Shown one piece after another: positions 20,886-33,020 of a stretch of DNA of 64,000 nt. Source of the DNA: Astropecten irregularis (taxonomy: Eukaryota > Echinodermata > Asteroidea > Paxillosida > Astropectinidae); the NCBI GenBank assembly GCA_963971285.1, contig OZ020258.1, forward strand, positions 992,001-1,056,000. The letters run 5' to 3'. Made by a program: the position numbers and the translations under genes. Each line of letters starts with the position of its first letter. The first letter of the stretch is position 1. The notes beneath the pieces were generated by a model. It was not told where the DNA came from and made no database searches. It was given only the letters and a program-made list of their open reading frames with translations.

Positions 20886-22949
20886 CACATACAAACTTAG
20901 CTGAGAATTCTTCGTATGCAAATTAGGTGAACAGCGCCGCTCATTATGACGTCACGGGCAAATTTCGCTTCGCGCGCTCGCCAAGACTTCGGCCGATTTC
21001 GGCCTGACTCGCTTCGGTTTTATGAATGAAATCAGAAAACGTGAAATTCGGTGAGGTTTTCGGTGAGTTTTGACAGTTTAAACATTTTTTTGCCGTCTTC
21101 CTTTTCGGAGTTGAAACTTCGTTTTGTCTGAGGGGGTCCATCTTTTTAATCCAGTTTTTCTTCCTTCTCAAAATTGGTTGGAACTAAACTGCATTAGGTC
21201 TGAATAGTGCAGGGTTTCAGCTGTCGAATGGTGTGGCACACGTGGGTGGTTGGGTTGGTCTGATACCCATCACCCACCGGCCAGCTGATCTGCCAGGCCC
21301 CAGAGAGATCCCGCCACCAGGCTTGGATCCACAACGATAGTGCACTGCAGTGGTATTGAGAAGATGCACCAGTTTGGCAGCGATCAAGCCACCAAGAATA
21401 CCACTTGCCCTCTCCCAGCTGTCCCCAAACCAACCAATACAAATCAGGGCAAAATTTACACTAACGTCAACAGGAACTGTCCATTTGGAACACATACACT
21501 GACTACATTCACATTCATGTACGGTACTTAAAGTTTGCTTCAGTGATACATGTATAGTTAGAGTCAAATGTCCCTAAAATGTACATTTTCATTCAGATGG
21601 TCTTCCTTGATAATAGGAATTGGAACAAACCAGAGATTTTCTCATTTCTCAATCATTTTTTTACAAAATATGTTATTCATTAAAATATGTTATTCTTTTT
21701 GTATGAAAGAATGTATTTTTTTCACAAGAAAAGGGAAAAAATTCCAATCCAGACCCAATGACGTAATTTCTTCAGTAGCAACACTACAATAATCCAGATA
21801 AGGGATTTCCATGAGACTTACACCATGATGCATTTTATTTTCATGGATTTTTTACACAAATGTTATATATTGTTTACCCAGAAAAGGAAATGGTACAATA
21901 TATGTAATTTGTCAACCTGCATGTTACATGGAGTTTCTTGATTAAAAATGAATGTAAGTCCAAGGGATCGAGAAATTAGCAGAGAAATTTCCATGGCTCA
22001 TTTTTGAACACTAGTTTCAATTTCACACTTTTTGCCCTCATAACATACTAGTTTTTAATCAACAAAACAATGTCGGTGAAGAAAACTAGCTCAAGGTTTT
22101 ATTAGTTGAAGGCATTAAAATAATTATAAATGTGACAGTAAACCGCAAATTGTGTTCATTTTGAGTCTTGAGTGTGTTTGTTTAGATCATATTTTGTTCT
22201 AGAATGAGATCAATATAAAGATAGACAGATAGAGGGATTAAATATATTTACTAGGTGTTAAAAGATAAGAGATTAATCAGGATGAAGTGAGGAGCTTCTG
22301 AGTTTACAGCAGTGTTCGTCAAGTGTTTGTCAAGTTGTCTCGATTCATTCTTCTTCGCTTCCTTGATGTAATTGGTAAACCCAAATTTCACAATAAGCAA
22401 ACAAGTCTGGCACAAGATACAAAACTCTACAACTTCAAGGGAATACAAACTAAGGAATATATAGGTTGCTAAGGAAATAAGTAAAGAGGATTATATGCCG
22501 TATCCAGTTGTAGCACTTTTTATCTCTGTTTTGCCTGTTTAACCTTACAGACTGAGGAAACAAAAAAAATATTTTAACAGAAAAAATAATATACTACAAT
22601 GCAGTGTCACACCATTTTTAATTCAATCTCAATTTCTGCTCTTTCACATGAATCCCAAAACTCATAACAAACTTTCATCTCATGTCCTCTCTTGGTTTCA
22701 TTTCACAAGTGTCATTTCCTTTTATTTGCATGTCTCTGGCTTTCTTGGGATAAGTAGTGAACATCGGGATTCCGACCATAAACTTTGATCTCGATCACTT
22801 TTGCAGGATGTAGGCTTTGTTCTTTATCCATCCAAATAACCACGGGTACCATCCAGACTTGTTCAGATCTGAAATGTTATTAATATGAAGTTAAATTTAC
22901 TTAAAACATATACATGTACACAGAAAGTCACAGATTACTGTGTATTTCA
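20886..22949. other. Intergenic; one possible coding remnant on the minus strand
   Basis: Mostly unrecognised. On the minus strand 21217-21567 reads 116 codons including a hydrophobic stretch (ICIGWFGDSW, ASGILGGLIAAKLVHLL) that looks like membrane-helix protein. I cannot name a family and see no convincing splice borders, so I leave it uncalled. The rest (21570-22949) is A+T-rich with no feature I can support. Confidence 0.35.
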
Positions 22950-22959
22950 GTGGCTAATT

Positions 22960-23099
22960 TACAACATAATGTAGAAAACCACGGTTGCCGAATTATTGTA
23001 CTTTGGAATTCTAGAATTCCATTGCATTTGGTCAAAAAACATGAAGCAAGGAGTTTTAAACGTGCTATTAAAAAAGTATTAAAGTATTATTTAGCCTGA
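22960..23099 (+). mobile_element. Non-LTR retrotransposon reverse-transcriptase C-terminal remnant
   Basis: The frame reads LWNSRIPLHLVKKHEARSF then KRAIKKVLKYYLA and a stop. This resembles the WNSLP...SFK..LKKYL ending common to reverse transcriptase proteins of CR1/Jockey-type LINEs. Only the last 50 or so residues are present, so the copy is dead. The assignment rests on motif resemblance. Confidence 0.5.
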
Positions 23100-23521
23100 G
23101 GCCTAGGCATATAAACAAAAATCCACACACACTGTACAGTATATCATGTACAATACTGTACTGTACAATAATTATATGCATGCAGTACGTACACTGCATG
23201 CACACAGCCCGGCCGTGGGAAAAAATCAGATTACACGCACACTATGCAGCGATCTCTGTGTGTTGCCCTTTTGACCCGGCCATTGCCATGGTAGCTGACC
23301 ACAAGCCTCGAGGTTCAGATTACGCCTGAGGGGAATGACCAGCGGCTGCGGAAGTCACCGACAATTTTGTTCATAAAATGATTGCAAGTGCGCAGGCGCG
23401 CAAATTCCCGCACGATGTATATGTATAGGGCAGATTTGTATGTGCTCCGTAATGGTAGTCAGAGGAATTACATGTATTTCCAAGACTTCTTTAATTTAAG
23501 ATTCTTTTTATTTAATTCCAG

Positions 23522-23624
23522 TTACTTCTCAGTCTTGAAAAGATGACAGCTTGACAACATTCAGATGGACTTCATGTAATGGAGAATGCAGAGGTGAGAA
23601 CCAAAGGCAAGACTTTTTGAACAA
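23522..23624 (+). other. Zinc-finger gene D, predicted 5' non-coding exon
   Basis: Paralog of the other three 5' exons, entered after TTCCAG and left at GTAAGT; upstream frame Met-Thr-Ala-stop conserved. The following intron shares the roughly 500-base block of B and C, but its distal part (24180-24350) has diverged. Confidence 0.6.
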
Positions 23625-24597
23625 GTAAGTCCTTGATAAAGCAGTAGAAAATTTACAGTGCACAGAAACTAAAGAGTTGTTGTGGACCCAGTAACCGGGA
23701 TGCTGAACTCCCTTTCTTTGATTTTGGGGTTGACGGTCGGTCTAGCGCCCAAAAGAATCCAATAGCCTTAAATGTGTTGTACACAGAAACAAATTGTACT
23801 TCACGGTACTTGCGAAACAAACATATCACCAAAGACATCAAATGACATCAAAGACAACAGATCGGTTTGAAAATCACTCCATCTCTTCTCCGAATGTCAA
23901 GAATGAAATGGAGATGTGCTCACGATCTTTCCGTGTGGTCAAAATCGATGTTTTCTGATAAAAATCCATACGATTACCGGTAGTGAATTGTTAGTCATCA
24001 AGGAAGATGGTAGAATAAGACACAAAACGTAGCAGATAATCAGTCTATGTTTAATTGACAGGTTCAGATATTCACATGAAAGTGGATACTGTTAGCATTT
24101 ATACATAAGATGTTTACATTGACACCATGTATTAGACTCTTTTGAGACCGAGTTTGTGCTGATAATTCAATGTTTGGGGCAGTGTGCTGTTACTGTGCTC
24201 GATATCCTGATGACAATGGACAGAGAAACAGACTCCCCTGAATGTTGAGTTACTGGCACCCTTTGCGTTTATGCCCAGTAGGGCCCTGCATGCATCGTAT
24301 ACCGGTACATTCAGATTAAGATTCTTTGAGCTAGAGCTACACTAGCGAGGTCTCAACATGGTGTCATGGTGTCACCTCAAACATCCTACATTGTGAACCT
24401 AGCATACAAACTCTCCGATCTTATTTGGGGCAGTATGACTACAGCATTATGAGTGACATATTAACTCATATTATCCTGTGTGAAAGCCTGCAAAAAAGCT
24501 CATCAACTTTGTTGCAAGCAATCATTTATCTGTTTATTTATTTGTTTGTTTTCTTGTCTTGAAAAGGGCTTAAGATGACAAAAGAGGTGATAGCATT

Positions 24598-27356
24598 ATG
24601 ACTTCTAAGATGGAAGCAGGGCTCAAAATAGAAGCAGACGCTGGCAACAACTCTGACAAAATGTCAACATGTAGAAGCAAGAGACTGTGTAAGAACACTG
24701 AGGAGAAGCCATATATTTGTGACTTTTGTGGCAAAGCGTTTCCTCAAAAGAGTGGCTTGATGGATCACCAGACTATTCATACTGTGAACAAACTGAAGCA
24801 TCAAAGAGAGGACAACAAATCCAAACCATTCACTTGTGAGATTTGTGGAAAAACAGTTTCCTGTAAAACAACCTTAACTCAACATCAAAGGGTCCACACT
24901 GGTGAGAAACCGTTTACCTGTGATATTTGTGGTAAAGGTTTTACACACAGAGGTGATTTGAATTCACATCAGTTGGTCCATAATAGCGAGAAACTGTTTA
25001 CCTGTGATATTTGTGGTAAAGGTTTTACACACAGAGGTGATTTGAATAGACATCAGTTGATCCATACTGGCGAGAAACCGTTTACCTGTGATATTTGTGG
25101 TAAAGGTTTTACACATAGAGGTAATTTGAATTTACATCAGATGGTCCACACTGGTGAGAAACCGTTTACCTGTGATATTTGTGGTAAGGGTTTTACACAT
25201 AGAGGTCATTTGAATACACATCAGATGGTCCACACTGGTGAGAAACCATTTACCTGTGATATTTGTGGTAAAGGTTTTACACAAAGAGGTGATTTGAATA
25301 GACATCGGTTGGTCCATGCTGTTGAGAAACCGTTTACCTGTGATATTTGTGGAAAAGGTTATACACACACAAGTAATTTGAATATACATCAGTTGGTCCA
25401 CACTGGCGAGAAACCATTTACCTGTGATATTTGTGGTAAAGGTTTTGCACAAAGAGGTCATTTGAATATACATCGGGTGGTCCACACTGGGGAGAAACCG
25501 TTTACCTGTGATATTTGTGGTAAAGGTTTTACACACAGAGGTACTTTTAATAGACATCAGTTGGTCCACACTGGTGAGAGACCGTTTACCTGTGATATTT
25601 GTGGTAAAGGTTTTAAACACAGAGGTGATTTGAATAAACATCAGTTGGTCCACACTGGCGAGAAACCGTTTACCTGTGATATTTGTGGTAAAGGTTTCAC
25701 ACATAGAAGTACTTTGAATAGCCATCAGTTGGTCCACACTGGCGAGAATCCGTTTACCTGTGATATTTGTGGTAAGGGTTTTACACATAGAGGTCATTTG
25801 AATGCACATCAGATGGTCCACACTGGTGATCGTGAGAAACCGTTTACCTGTGATATTTGTGGTAACGGTTTTACACAAAGAGGTAGTTTGAATAGACATC
25901 AGATGGTTCACACTGGTGAGAAACCGTTTACCTGTGATATTTGTGGTAAGGGTTTTACACATATAGGTCATTTGAATAAACATCAGTGGGTCCACACTGG
26001 TGAGAAACCGTTTACCTGTGATATTTGTGGTAAAGCTTTTACACAAACAAGTAATTTGAATACACATCAGTCGGTCCACACTGGCGAGAAACCGTTTACC
26101 TGTGATATTTGTGGTAAAGCTTTTACACAAGCAAGTAGTTTGAATAGACACCAGTTGGTCCACACTGAACAGAAACAGTTTACCTGTGATATTTGTGGTA
26201 AGGGTTTTACACATATAGTTCATTTGAATACACATCAGATGGTCCACACTGGTGAGAAACCATTTACCTGTGATATTTGTGGTAACGGTTTTACACAAAA
26301 AGGTAGTTTGAATAGACATCAGTTGGTCCACACTGGTGAGAAACTGTTAACCTGTGATATTTGTGGTCAAGGTTTTTCACAAAGAGGTCATTTGAATAAA
26401 CATCAGTGGGTCCACACTGGTGAGAAACCGTTTACCTGTGATATTTGTGGTAAAGCTTTTACACAAACAAGATATTTGAATACACATCAGTCGGTCCACA
26501 CTGGTGAGAAACCGTTTACCTGTGATATTTGTGGTAAAGCTTTTACACAAGCAAGTAGTTTGAATAGACACCAGTTGGTCCACACTGGACAGAAACAGTT
26601 TACCTGTGATATTTGTGGTAAGGGTTTTACACAAAGAGGTGATTTGAATACACATCAGTGGGTCCACACTGGCGAGAAACCGTTTACCTGTGATATTTGT
26701 GGCAAAGGTTTTACACATAGAGGTGATTTGAATAGACATCAGATGGTCCACACTGGCGAGAAACCGTTTACCTGTGATATTTGTGGCAAAGGTTTTGCTT
26801 ATAGAGGTGATTTGAATAGACATCAGATGGTCCACACTGGTGAGAAACCGTTTACCTGTGATATTTGTGGTAAAGGTTTTACACATAGAGGTAATTTGAA
26901 TTCACATCAGTTGGTCCACACTGGTGAGAAACCGCAGTGACCTGTGATATTTGTGGTAAAGGTTTTACACATAGAGGTCATTTGAATATACATCAGTTGG
27001 TCCACACTGGCGAGAAACCGTTTACCTGTGATATTTGTGGCAAAGGTTTTACACATAGAGGTGATTTGAATAGACATCAGATGGTCCACACTGGCGAGAA
27101 ACCGTTTACCTGTGATATTTGTGGCAAAGGTTTTGCTTATAGAGGTGATTTGAATAGACATCAGATGGTCCACACTAATAAAAAACGGTTTACCTGTGAT
27201 ATTTGTGGCAAAGGTTTTGCTTATAGAGGTGATTTGAATAGACATCAGATGGTCCACACTAATAAGAAACGGTTTACCTGTGATATTTGTGGTAAAGCAT
27301 TTTCATATAAAAAAAACCTCACTGAACATAGAGTTCACATTATTGAGGGACAGTAG
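24598..27356 (+). pseudogene. C2H2 zinc-finger gene D (31 finger units, one frameshift)
   Basis: The largest array of the cluster. The exon starts near 24567 after GAAAAG; the frame opens at ATG 24598 (MTSKMEAGLKIEADAG), with a second ATG at 24610 at the position used in A-C. Finger 1 and spacer are as in the paralogs; 25 more fingers follow. At 26934-26940 CCGCAGTGACC replaces the usual CCGTTTACC. The two extra bases create a TGA at 26938-26940, so the first frame encodes 780 residues; five more fingers continue in the shifted frame to 27356. Fingers 13-17 and 18-22 are a five-finger (420-bp) duplication (NGFTQ, LNKHQWVH, LNTHQSVH, QASSLNRH). One linker is extended (TGDREKPF). D lacks the five C-terminal fingers shared by A-C, so its 3' end was replaced or deleted. 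The 780-residue, 26-finger form could still be a working DNA-binding protein. Confidence 0.75.
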
Positions 27357-27769
27357 TGTTGGAGTACTTGTACTCGAGTACAACTCGAGTATATGGAAGT
27401 ACTCGACTCATCCTCGATTAAAAGTAGGCCTACTCAAAAATAATATGTACTTAGCCCGTACTCTTTAGTAGCGATATTTGAAAATAAATGTATTTGGGAC
27501 ACCAATCAGTGTGGTTGTAGGCTACATATGTATTATTGTAATTACCCAGTAGACACATGGGCATAATATAATTGGGCAGAATTTAACAAATATGTATTGT
27601 GAACGATAATAAAGCATTCCTCCGTAATGCTGTATACATGGGTGTTGGATGTCATGTACAATGTAATGCTTTTGCAATTAATGAATGAGTTGTTTCATTT
27701 TTCTATCATTTGTTTTTTAGAATAACAAGTCGAAATGTTTATTCCGGACATACAGTATTGTAGTATAGG
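27357..27769 (+). other. Tail of unit D, with an ACTCGAGTAC cluster
   Basis: It starts with palindromic words (TACTCGAGTACAACTCGAGT, 27371-27390). From about 27505 it matches the unit tails (CACCAATCAGTGTGGTTGTA). The tail is then interrupted by a transposon at 27770 and resumes after 29264. Confidence 0.55.
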
Positions 27770-29263
27770 TTTTCCCGGTCATTTTCGGCAAATGAGCGGA
27801 CAATTTCATTTTCACGCATTCGTGTCGACTTGATTTTGTCTCCTCAGTTGAAACTGTCATTCGATTTCTCTCTGATGCATCCGTATTTATATAGCATTGC
27901 ATTCAATTAAATTCAACAGTTGTTCAGTTTAGCCATGCAAAATCGGCATTCAATTTAGCAGGGTATAAACCTCAAACAACGATTTATACCAGATCGTTAC
28001 TTACGTTTTCGTTTTGAGACTACCGATTTCGCAAATTGAGCTAACAAATGCAAACCCCATGTATTGCAATGGTGTCGCGTCACATCATCCATTTTGAAAT
28101 GAGTAGCTCCTCTCTGATCAACCTCTTTCGTCGTCCGGATCTCAAATACGTTGCGACAATGCAACATAATCGAACAAATGCAAACCCTTTCCTTTTACAC
28201 CTGTTCTTTGTATATACATGTATATATATTTTGTAATTTTCCCTTTTCCATTAATTTCTATATTTCTTTGATTCGTTATTTCTTCATTTACTGGCTTGCA
28301 TCTGATATAGAGGCTAGGATTGGGACTTATTTCACTACCGCCATTTGAAGCCCACAAAATGAAACGAAGGGATTGGGCCACAGTCACGATGAAGCTGGGG
28401 AAAGGCTCCAGCTTCGCCATATCTCAAGCCCTTCATTTCATTTAGGACACAAAATGGCAGTAGAAAAAACAAATGCCAAGCCTAACCTCAAGCCCCATTT
28501 CGTAAAGGCCCTAAGTCTCAAGAGAGGATTGGTGCCATGGATGTATTGAAAATCACGGTGTTGATGTTCAAATTGACTGCAACCTCAGTGTAAATCTGAA
28601 TCATTCAAATGCATCAATCAGCCATCAACATTAGGTATTCTCTCGTATAGCGACCGTAAGCTGCCATTATTTTTGAGGATTCTTACAAACATTTGTTGCC
28701 AGGGGACATCACAAAAGCGATTTCCATACAAGAAGTGAACCATTTTATACCCTTTTTATTCTTGCGGTACATTCATAATTACAGACAAAACGTTAAATTT
28801 GCTGAACATTCACAGAAATGCCTGCCCAAAACAAATTCGAAGTACAGTCGACTCCCGTTACTACGAGCTCGGAATTAACGACAACCCGGATTTAGCGAGC
28901 ATATTTCCCCAGTCCCGATCAATTTGTGCACATTACTATGGAGAAATATTTGGTTATTACGAGCACGGGCATTACGAGATTCCGGTTATAACGACAAAAT
29001 TGTGAAAGTCCGACGGACCTCGTAATAACGGGAGTCGACTGTACACGCTGCCAAAAGCCGATGCGAATTTGAATGCTGTTCGAATAGAATTTTAAATTGA
29101 AAGGCGATTCTATTTAATCGCTCGACGCTAGTGAACATTAAATTTTGCTTGGGCATAAAGTGAAATCGAATGAATATTTTGAGATGCCTTACCGTGTTTC
29201 ACGCGAAATGGAATGACGCAGCGTTTAAATTGTCCGCTCATTTGCCGAAAATGACCGGGAAAA
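27770..29263. mobile_element. Non-autonomous DNA transposon, about 1.5 kb, 37-bp perfect TIRs
   Basis: 27770-27806 (TTTTCCCGGTCATTTTCGGC...) and 29227-29263 are perfect 37-base inverted repeats. The element splits the zinc-finger D tail. No transposase frame is visible. It contains a nested pogo-like MITE (28845-29041) and a smaller foldback (about 28334-28464, CTACCGCCATTT / AAAATGGCAGTAG). The superfamily is not clear; I could not settle the target duplication. Confidence 0.7.
28845..29041. mobile_element. Tc1/mariner (pogo/Tigger-type) MITE, 197 bp
   Basis: Begins CAGTCGACTCCCGTTACTAC and ends in the inverted copy ...AACGGGAGTCGACTG, flanked by TA on each side. CAGT-GACTCCCGTTA ends with TA duplication are characteristic of pogo/Tigger-derived elements. 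No coding sequence. Confidence 0.8.
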
Positions 29264-29429
29264 TTAATCCATGTGCAAAACTGGATGGAGTTGTATAAGG
29301 TACATAATTAGGTCACATGGTTTATACAGGCTGTGCATGTCAATTCCAAATCACTTTGTCTTCAGAGTGACATCTTTCCTCATGACTTTGACACTGTCCG
29401 TTGGCTGTATACATCCAGATTATTTACTC

Positions 29430-29725
29430 ATACAAGAGACAGGCTTCCAATTCTCTATCTGTTCAATTATCACTTCGTTTTTGTTTCGTTCTTGTCATTA
29501 CTTCTTCATACTTGTTAGAGTCACTTGTATGAATGATCATTTATTGCCTTATTGTATAAAAACTCAACAGAAATATTAAATCACACATTTTAAACATGCT
29601 TTTTATTATTAAAGTTGTTGAAGAAAAGTGAATAAAGGTATCTGATTCTGATTTTGATTTCTGATTCTGATTTTCTAGAAGTAACATGTCTGTCTGAACT
29701 TTCTTAAATTATTATTGTGTGGGTC
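29430..29725 (+). repeat. Remnant of the zinc-finger unit tail beyond the transposon
   Basis: Shares CTCTATCTGTTCAATTA, TCATTACTTCTTCATACTTG and GTCTGTCTGAACTTTCTTAA with the tails of units A-C, so it is the distal part of unit D. A short CTGATTCTGATTTT tandem repeat lies at about 29640-29675. Confidence 0.6.
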
Positions 29726-29991
29726 GAGAAGGGACAATTCCCAGTTCCACATTTCACTGACTTTTGTTTTAAAAAAATTGATCCACGAATGAGATGGGGT
29801 GAAATAAACCGTCTGGAGCATTTTTCAAGGGGATTGGGGCCAAGGCCCAATATCTAGGGGAGGCTGACCAACTTGTTTCTGAATGGCATGGTTAACTATA
29901 AGCAACTGGTAAAATCTTCTGGGTGAAATGGGTGGAAATCTTATGTCTTCTTAATCTTAATCTTCGGACAATGCTGTGTTATTTAGCCCAT

Positions 29992-30225
29992 GGGTCAATT
30001 TCATAGAGCTGCAATTATACGCACCAGAAGCCTTGGTATTAAATAAAATCAGTATGCCAGCCAAAACTCCTTGTGAATGTTATGCTCAGCAAACAATGGC
30101 CGAATACAAGTCAAAAGCAATGAACATCACATGAAAATTTGGTCGGCAATCCTGTTTGATCAAGGGAGACTTTCATGCTTAAGCAAATTATGTGCTTAAG
30201 CATGCAGCTCTGTGAAATTGGCCCC
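29992..30225. mobile_element. MITE with GGGGCCAATTTCA termini, copy 1
   Basis: Ends GGGTCAATTTCATAGAGCTGC (first 20 bases) and the inverted GCAGCTCTGTGAAATTGGCCCC. A related copy is at 41283-41519. No coding sequence. Confidence 0.6.
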
Positions 30226-30490
30226 AGGTTAAGGGTGAACTTCATGAAGTCATGATATTTAAAAAAAAAAAAAAAAAATTTCAAAGATGGACGATATCAG
30301 GAAAGGAGTAAAATCTAGTAATTTAAGCTTGTTTGTCTTGAGTCTCTTGACTGCATTTGTGTTGTCAGCAGTCATTGACACGTCATCCATAAGCCCTACA
30401 CGAAGACAAACAAGCAAGATGGAGTAACAGAATCCAAACAGACAGTGATCTGGCCTCTTCGGTCTTCACTGCTTGAAGTGTTGATGATAT

Positions 30491-30616
30491 CAGGGGTCGA
30501 TTTCACCAAACTCATCGTAACTTACTATCAATCGTAGGACTTATGATGCATTGCAGCCCTACGTATAAAGGATACGATGGGTTATCCTTCGTAACTCGGG
30601 TTACAATCGACCCCTG
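30491..30616. mobile_element. Short foldback element, CAGGGGTCGATT termini
   Basis: The perfect 12-base ends CAGGGGTCGATT / AATCGACCCCTG enclose about 100 bases with further inverted words (CTACGATTG / CAATCGTAG-like). Confidence 0.6.
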
Positions 30617-31744
30617 GGCATTTTTGGATCACCTGTTCTGAGGACTTATCAGTTGGTGATGTAGGCCTTTAAAAGGGCTGACAAACTGCAAATGTCATGG
30701 GATAGGTTGTCCGGGCATGCTCAGCAGTCTTACTTAGACCTTTGGCCTGTTTGATCCCAGATTTCCCATGCAGGATGCGCTAAAATGGGATCCAGATCAG
30801 TTGGATCTGTGATCTTGTGCGTTAAACAAACAACCCCTTGTATGAATGTACCAACAGGTCACATCTGCAGTGTTCCTTATGTTGGCCTTTCATTTGATCA
30901 AAGAGGTGGCATATCATGGTGATGTGTCATTGTCTCAAATTGGTGCCCAACTCCTTAAATGGAACACTCTTGTAAAAAATATCTCGACCACATACACTCA
31001 ACCAATACATGTGTATTCCAACACAGACTCAACTCATGGTAGCATCAAACTTTGAAAATAAGTTACACAATACAAATATTTATATTGAAACGAATAATAA
31101 TCTTATCTTTGATTTATTTCCACAAGATGTTTGGAGACTTCTTTTCCAGTAAACGTTACAAAGAGACGTCGAAGGCATACCCGTTACTAAAAAGCAGAAT
31201 GATGAATCCCATATTACACACTATTAATACAATAATGTGAATTATAAGTTATAAGTTGTATGAAAATTAATTACATGTATACATATACATAAAAGTAATT
31301 CATAAATGCTGCGATCTACATGTACGCAATATGTATTCATATAAAAGCTATGTACACGTTTGACATGTTTTGGCATAATTTGATTTGACATCCCAGTCCA
31401 TGATAAATAATGCATTGCACTTGTAATTACATCCACTGAACGACTATTAGTTCCCCAAATGTGTTTTCTTAATTAGTGGACACAATTCCTTATCATTTCT
31501 TAATTGCAATACTCAGAGTTTTTCTGATATAAAACAAAAATAACGCAAGACAAATTTAGATTTGGCATTTTCTTTCATTCCCACTGATTTAAATAAAATG
31601 CAGGTTTTAAAAACCTAATGCACTAACGACTTACTTCTAAGGACTTAAAATTTAAAAAAATCCAACATCCCATAATAACCAGTCCTCAAGACCAAGCCTA
31701 TCAATCAATCGATCAATAAACCAATCACCTTGTGTTACACTTAA
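30617..31744. other. Intergenic, no gene seen
   Basis: Short frames at 30846-31055 and 31052-31240 show no recognisable motif. A+T-rich sequence with no RNA gene or paired repeats that I can support. Confidence 0.4.
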
Positions 31745-32094
31745 AGGTGGTATCATACTTTGGTAAGAAACCAAAACAGAAATGTTCACAGATTTACTTA
31801 TAACTTACAGGGTATGAAGATGGTAGAAACATACCGTTAAAATGTTTCCGCCTGAAATGGTGTATTTATCCAGAAATTAGTAAAACAACAACCGAAAATC
31901 TTTTCGATCTTTTAAAAGATAAAAAATAACAGAGAAAAGGCTTAAGAAATGTTGTGGCTGTTTTTCACGATTTTCTTAAAAAGTTGGCACCGTATGGGAC
32001 TGAAATTTTCACAGATGACTGTTCTGTATCTTTCTTGATATTTTTGCTCATGAATCTGTATTCCTTTGACAAAAACCAAAGTATGATATTACCT
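31745..32094. mobile_element. TTAA-type MITE, copy 2 (subfamily 1, inverted orientation)
   Basis: Begins AGGTGGTATCATACTTTGGT after TTAA and ends AAAGTATGATATTACCT before TTGA (one base changed from TTAA). Internally it shares CTGAAATGGTGTATTTATCC and related blocks with 6589-6945 read on the other strand. Confidence 0.75.
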
Positions 32095-32660
32095 TTGAAG
32101 GCGGCTTAAGCTTGTTTAAAGTTGGTTGAATCCCAGTCAATAGAAGCAGACGATTTCAAAAAGGGTTGGCAAAGTTTTGGGGTAAAACGTTCCGTCAGAA
32201 TTTTGAAAACATCCCAAAACAATGTTTGCTTTGGCCATACATGGAGAAGGTATACAATGGGAAGGTGTTAAAAACCATCCACAACCCACATGTGTCTGTT
32301 TATCTTACAGACAAGAACAGATACAATTGAGAAGGAAAATCCTTTAAGTTGAAGTTTCAAAACAGATTGAAATGTGACGAATATGTAAACCAAAGGCACA
32401 GAGCTTTAAAAACCTACGTACTGTTCTCGTTCACTATTTCTAACTCATTATGACTGCCTGAGAACCATGTTAAAGTAATTGTTTCGTTGAAGGCCAGTTG
32501 AGGTTTACACCGAGTTTAGAGGCCAAAGTGTTATCAGAAGATGGTTCTTTCAGCAACAATCTTCGAAAGAATAATCCTCACTTAATCTTAGATGACATAT
32601 ACCGGTACATGTACATACAGTATACTCTATCTACACAGCAAAAGTTAAAAATACTTTAAA

Positions 32661-33016
32661 GGTACAGTACATGATTGGTAACATACCCAAACAGAAATGT
32701 TCACAGATTTACATATAACTTTCGGGGTATGAATATGGTACTGGTAGAAACAAACCGTTAAAATATTTCCACCTAAAATGGTGTATTTATCCAGAAATTA
32801 GTCAAACAGAGACCAAAACAAGTTTTGATCTTGGGATAAGGTCAAAACCACTCTTTTTGTTTTATAAGAAAATTTGAGTTTGGTTTTTGCTATTTTGTCA
32901 CAACTGAGATGTCTAATTGAGCTCCAATTTTCACAGGTTTATTATTCCATGCACCTATTTGATCAGGCAAAGTGTGAGTGTTTTTCTGGGACCTTTACCA
33001 ATCATGTATTATACCT
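32661..33016. mobile_element. TTAA-type MITE, copy 3 (subfamily 2)
   Basis: AGGTACAGTACATGATTGGT at the left and ACCAATCATGTATTATACCT at the right, bordered by TTAA on both sides (32657-32660, 33017-33020). It shares the internal AAATGGTGTATTTATCCAG block with the other copies. Confidence 0.75.
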
Positions 33017-33020
33017 TTAA

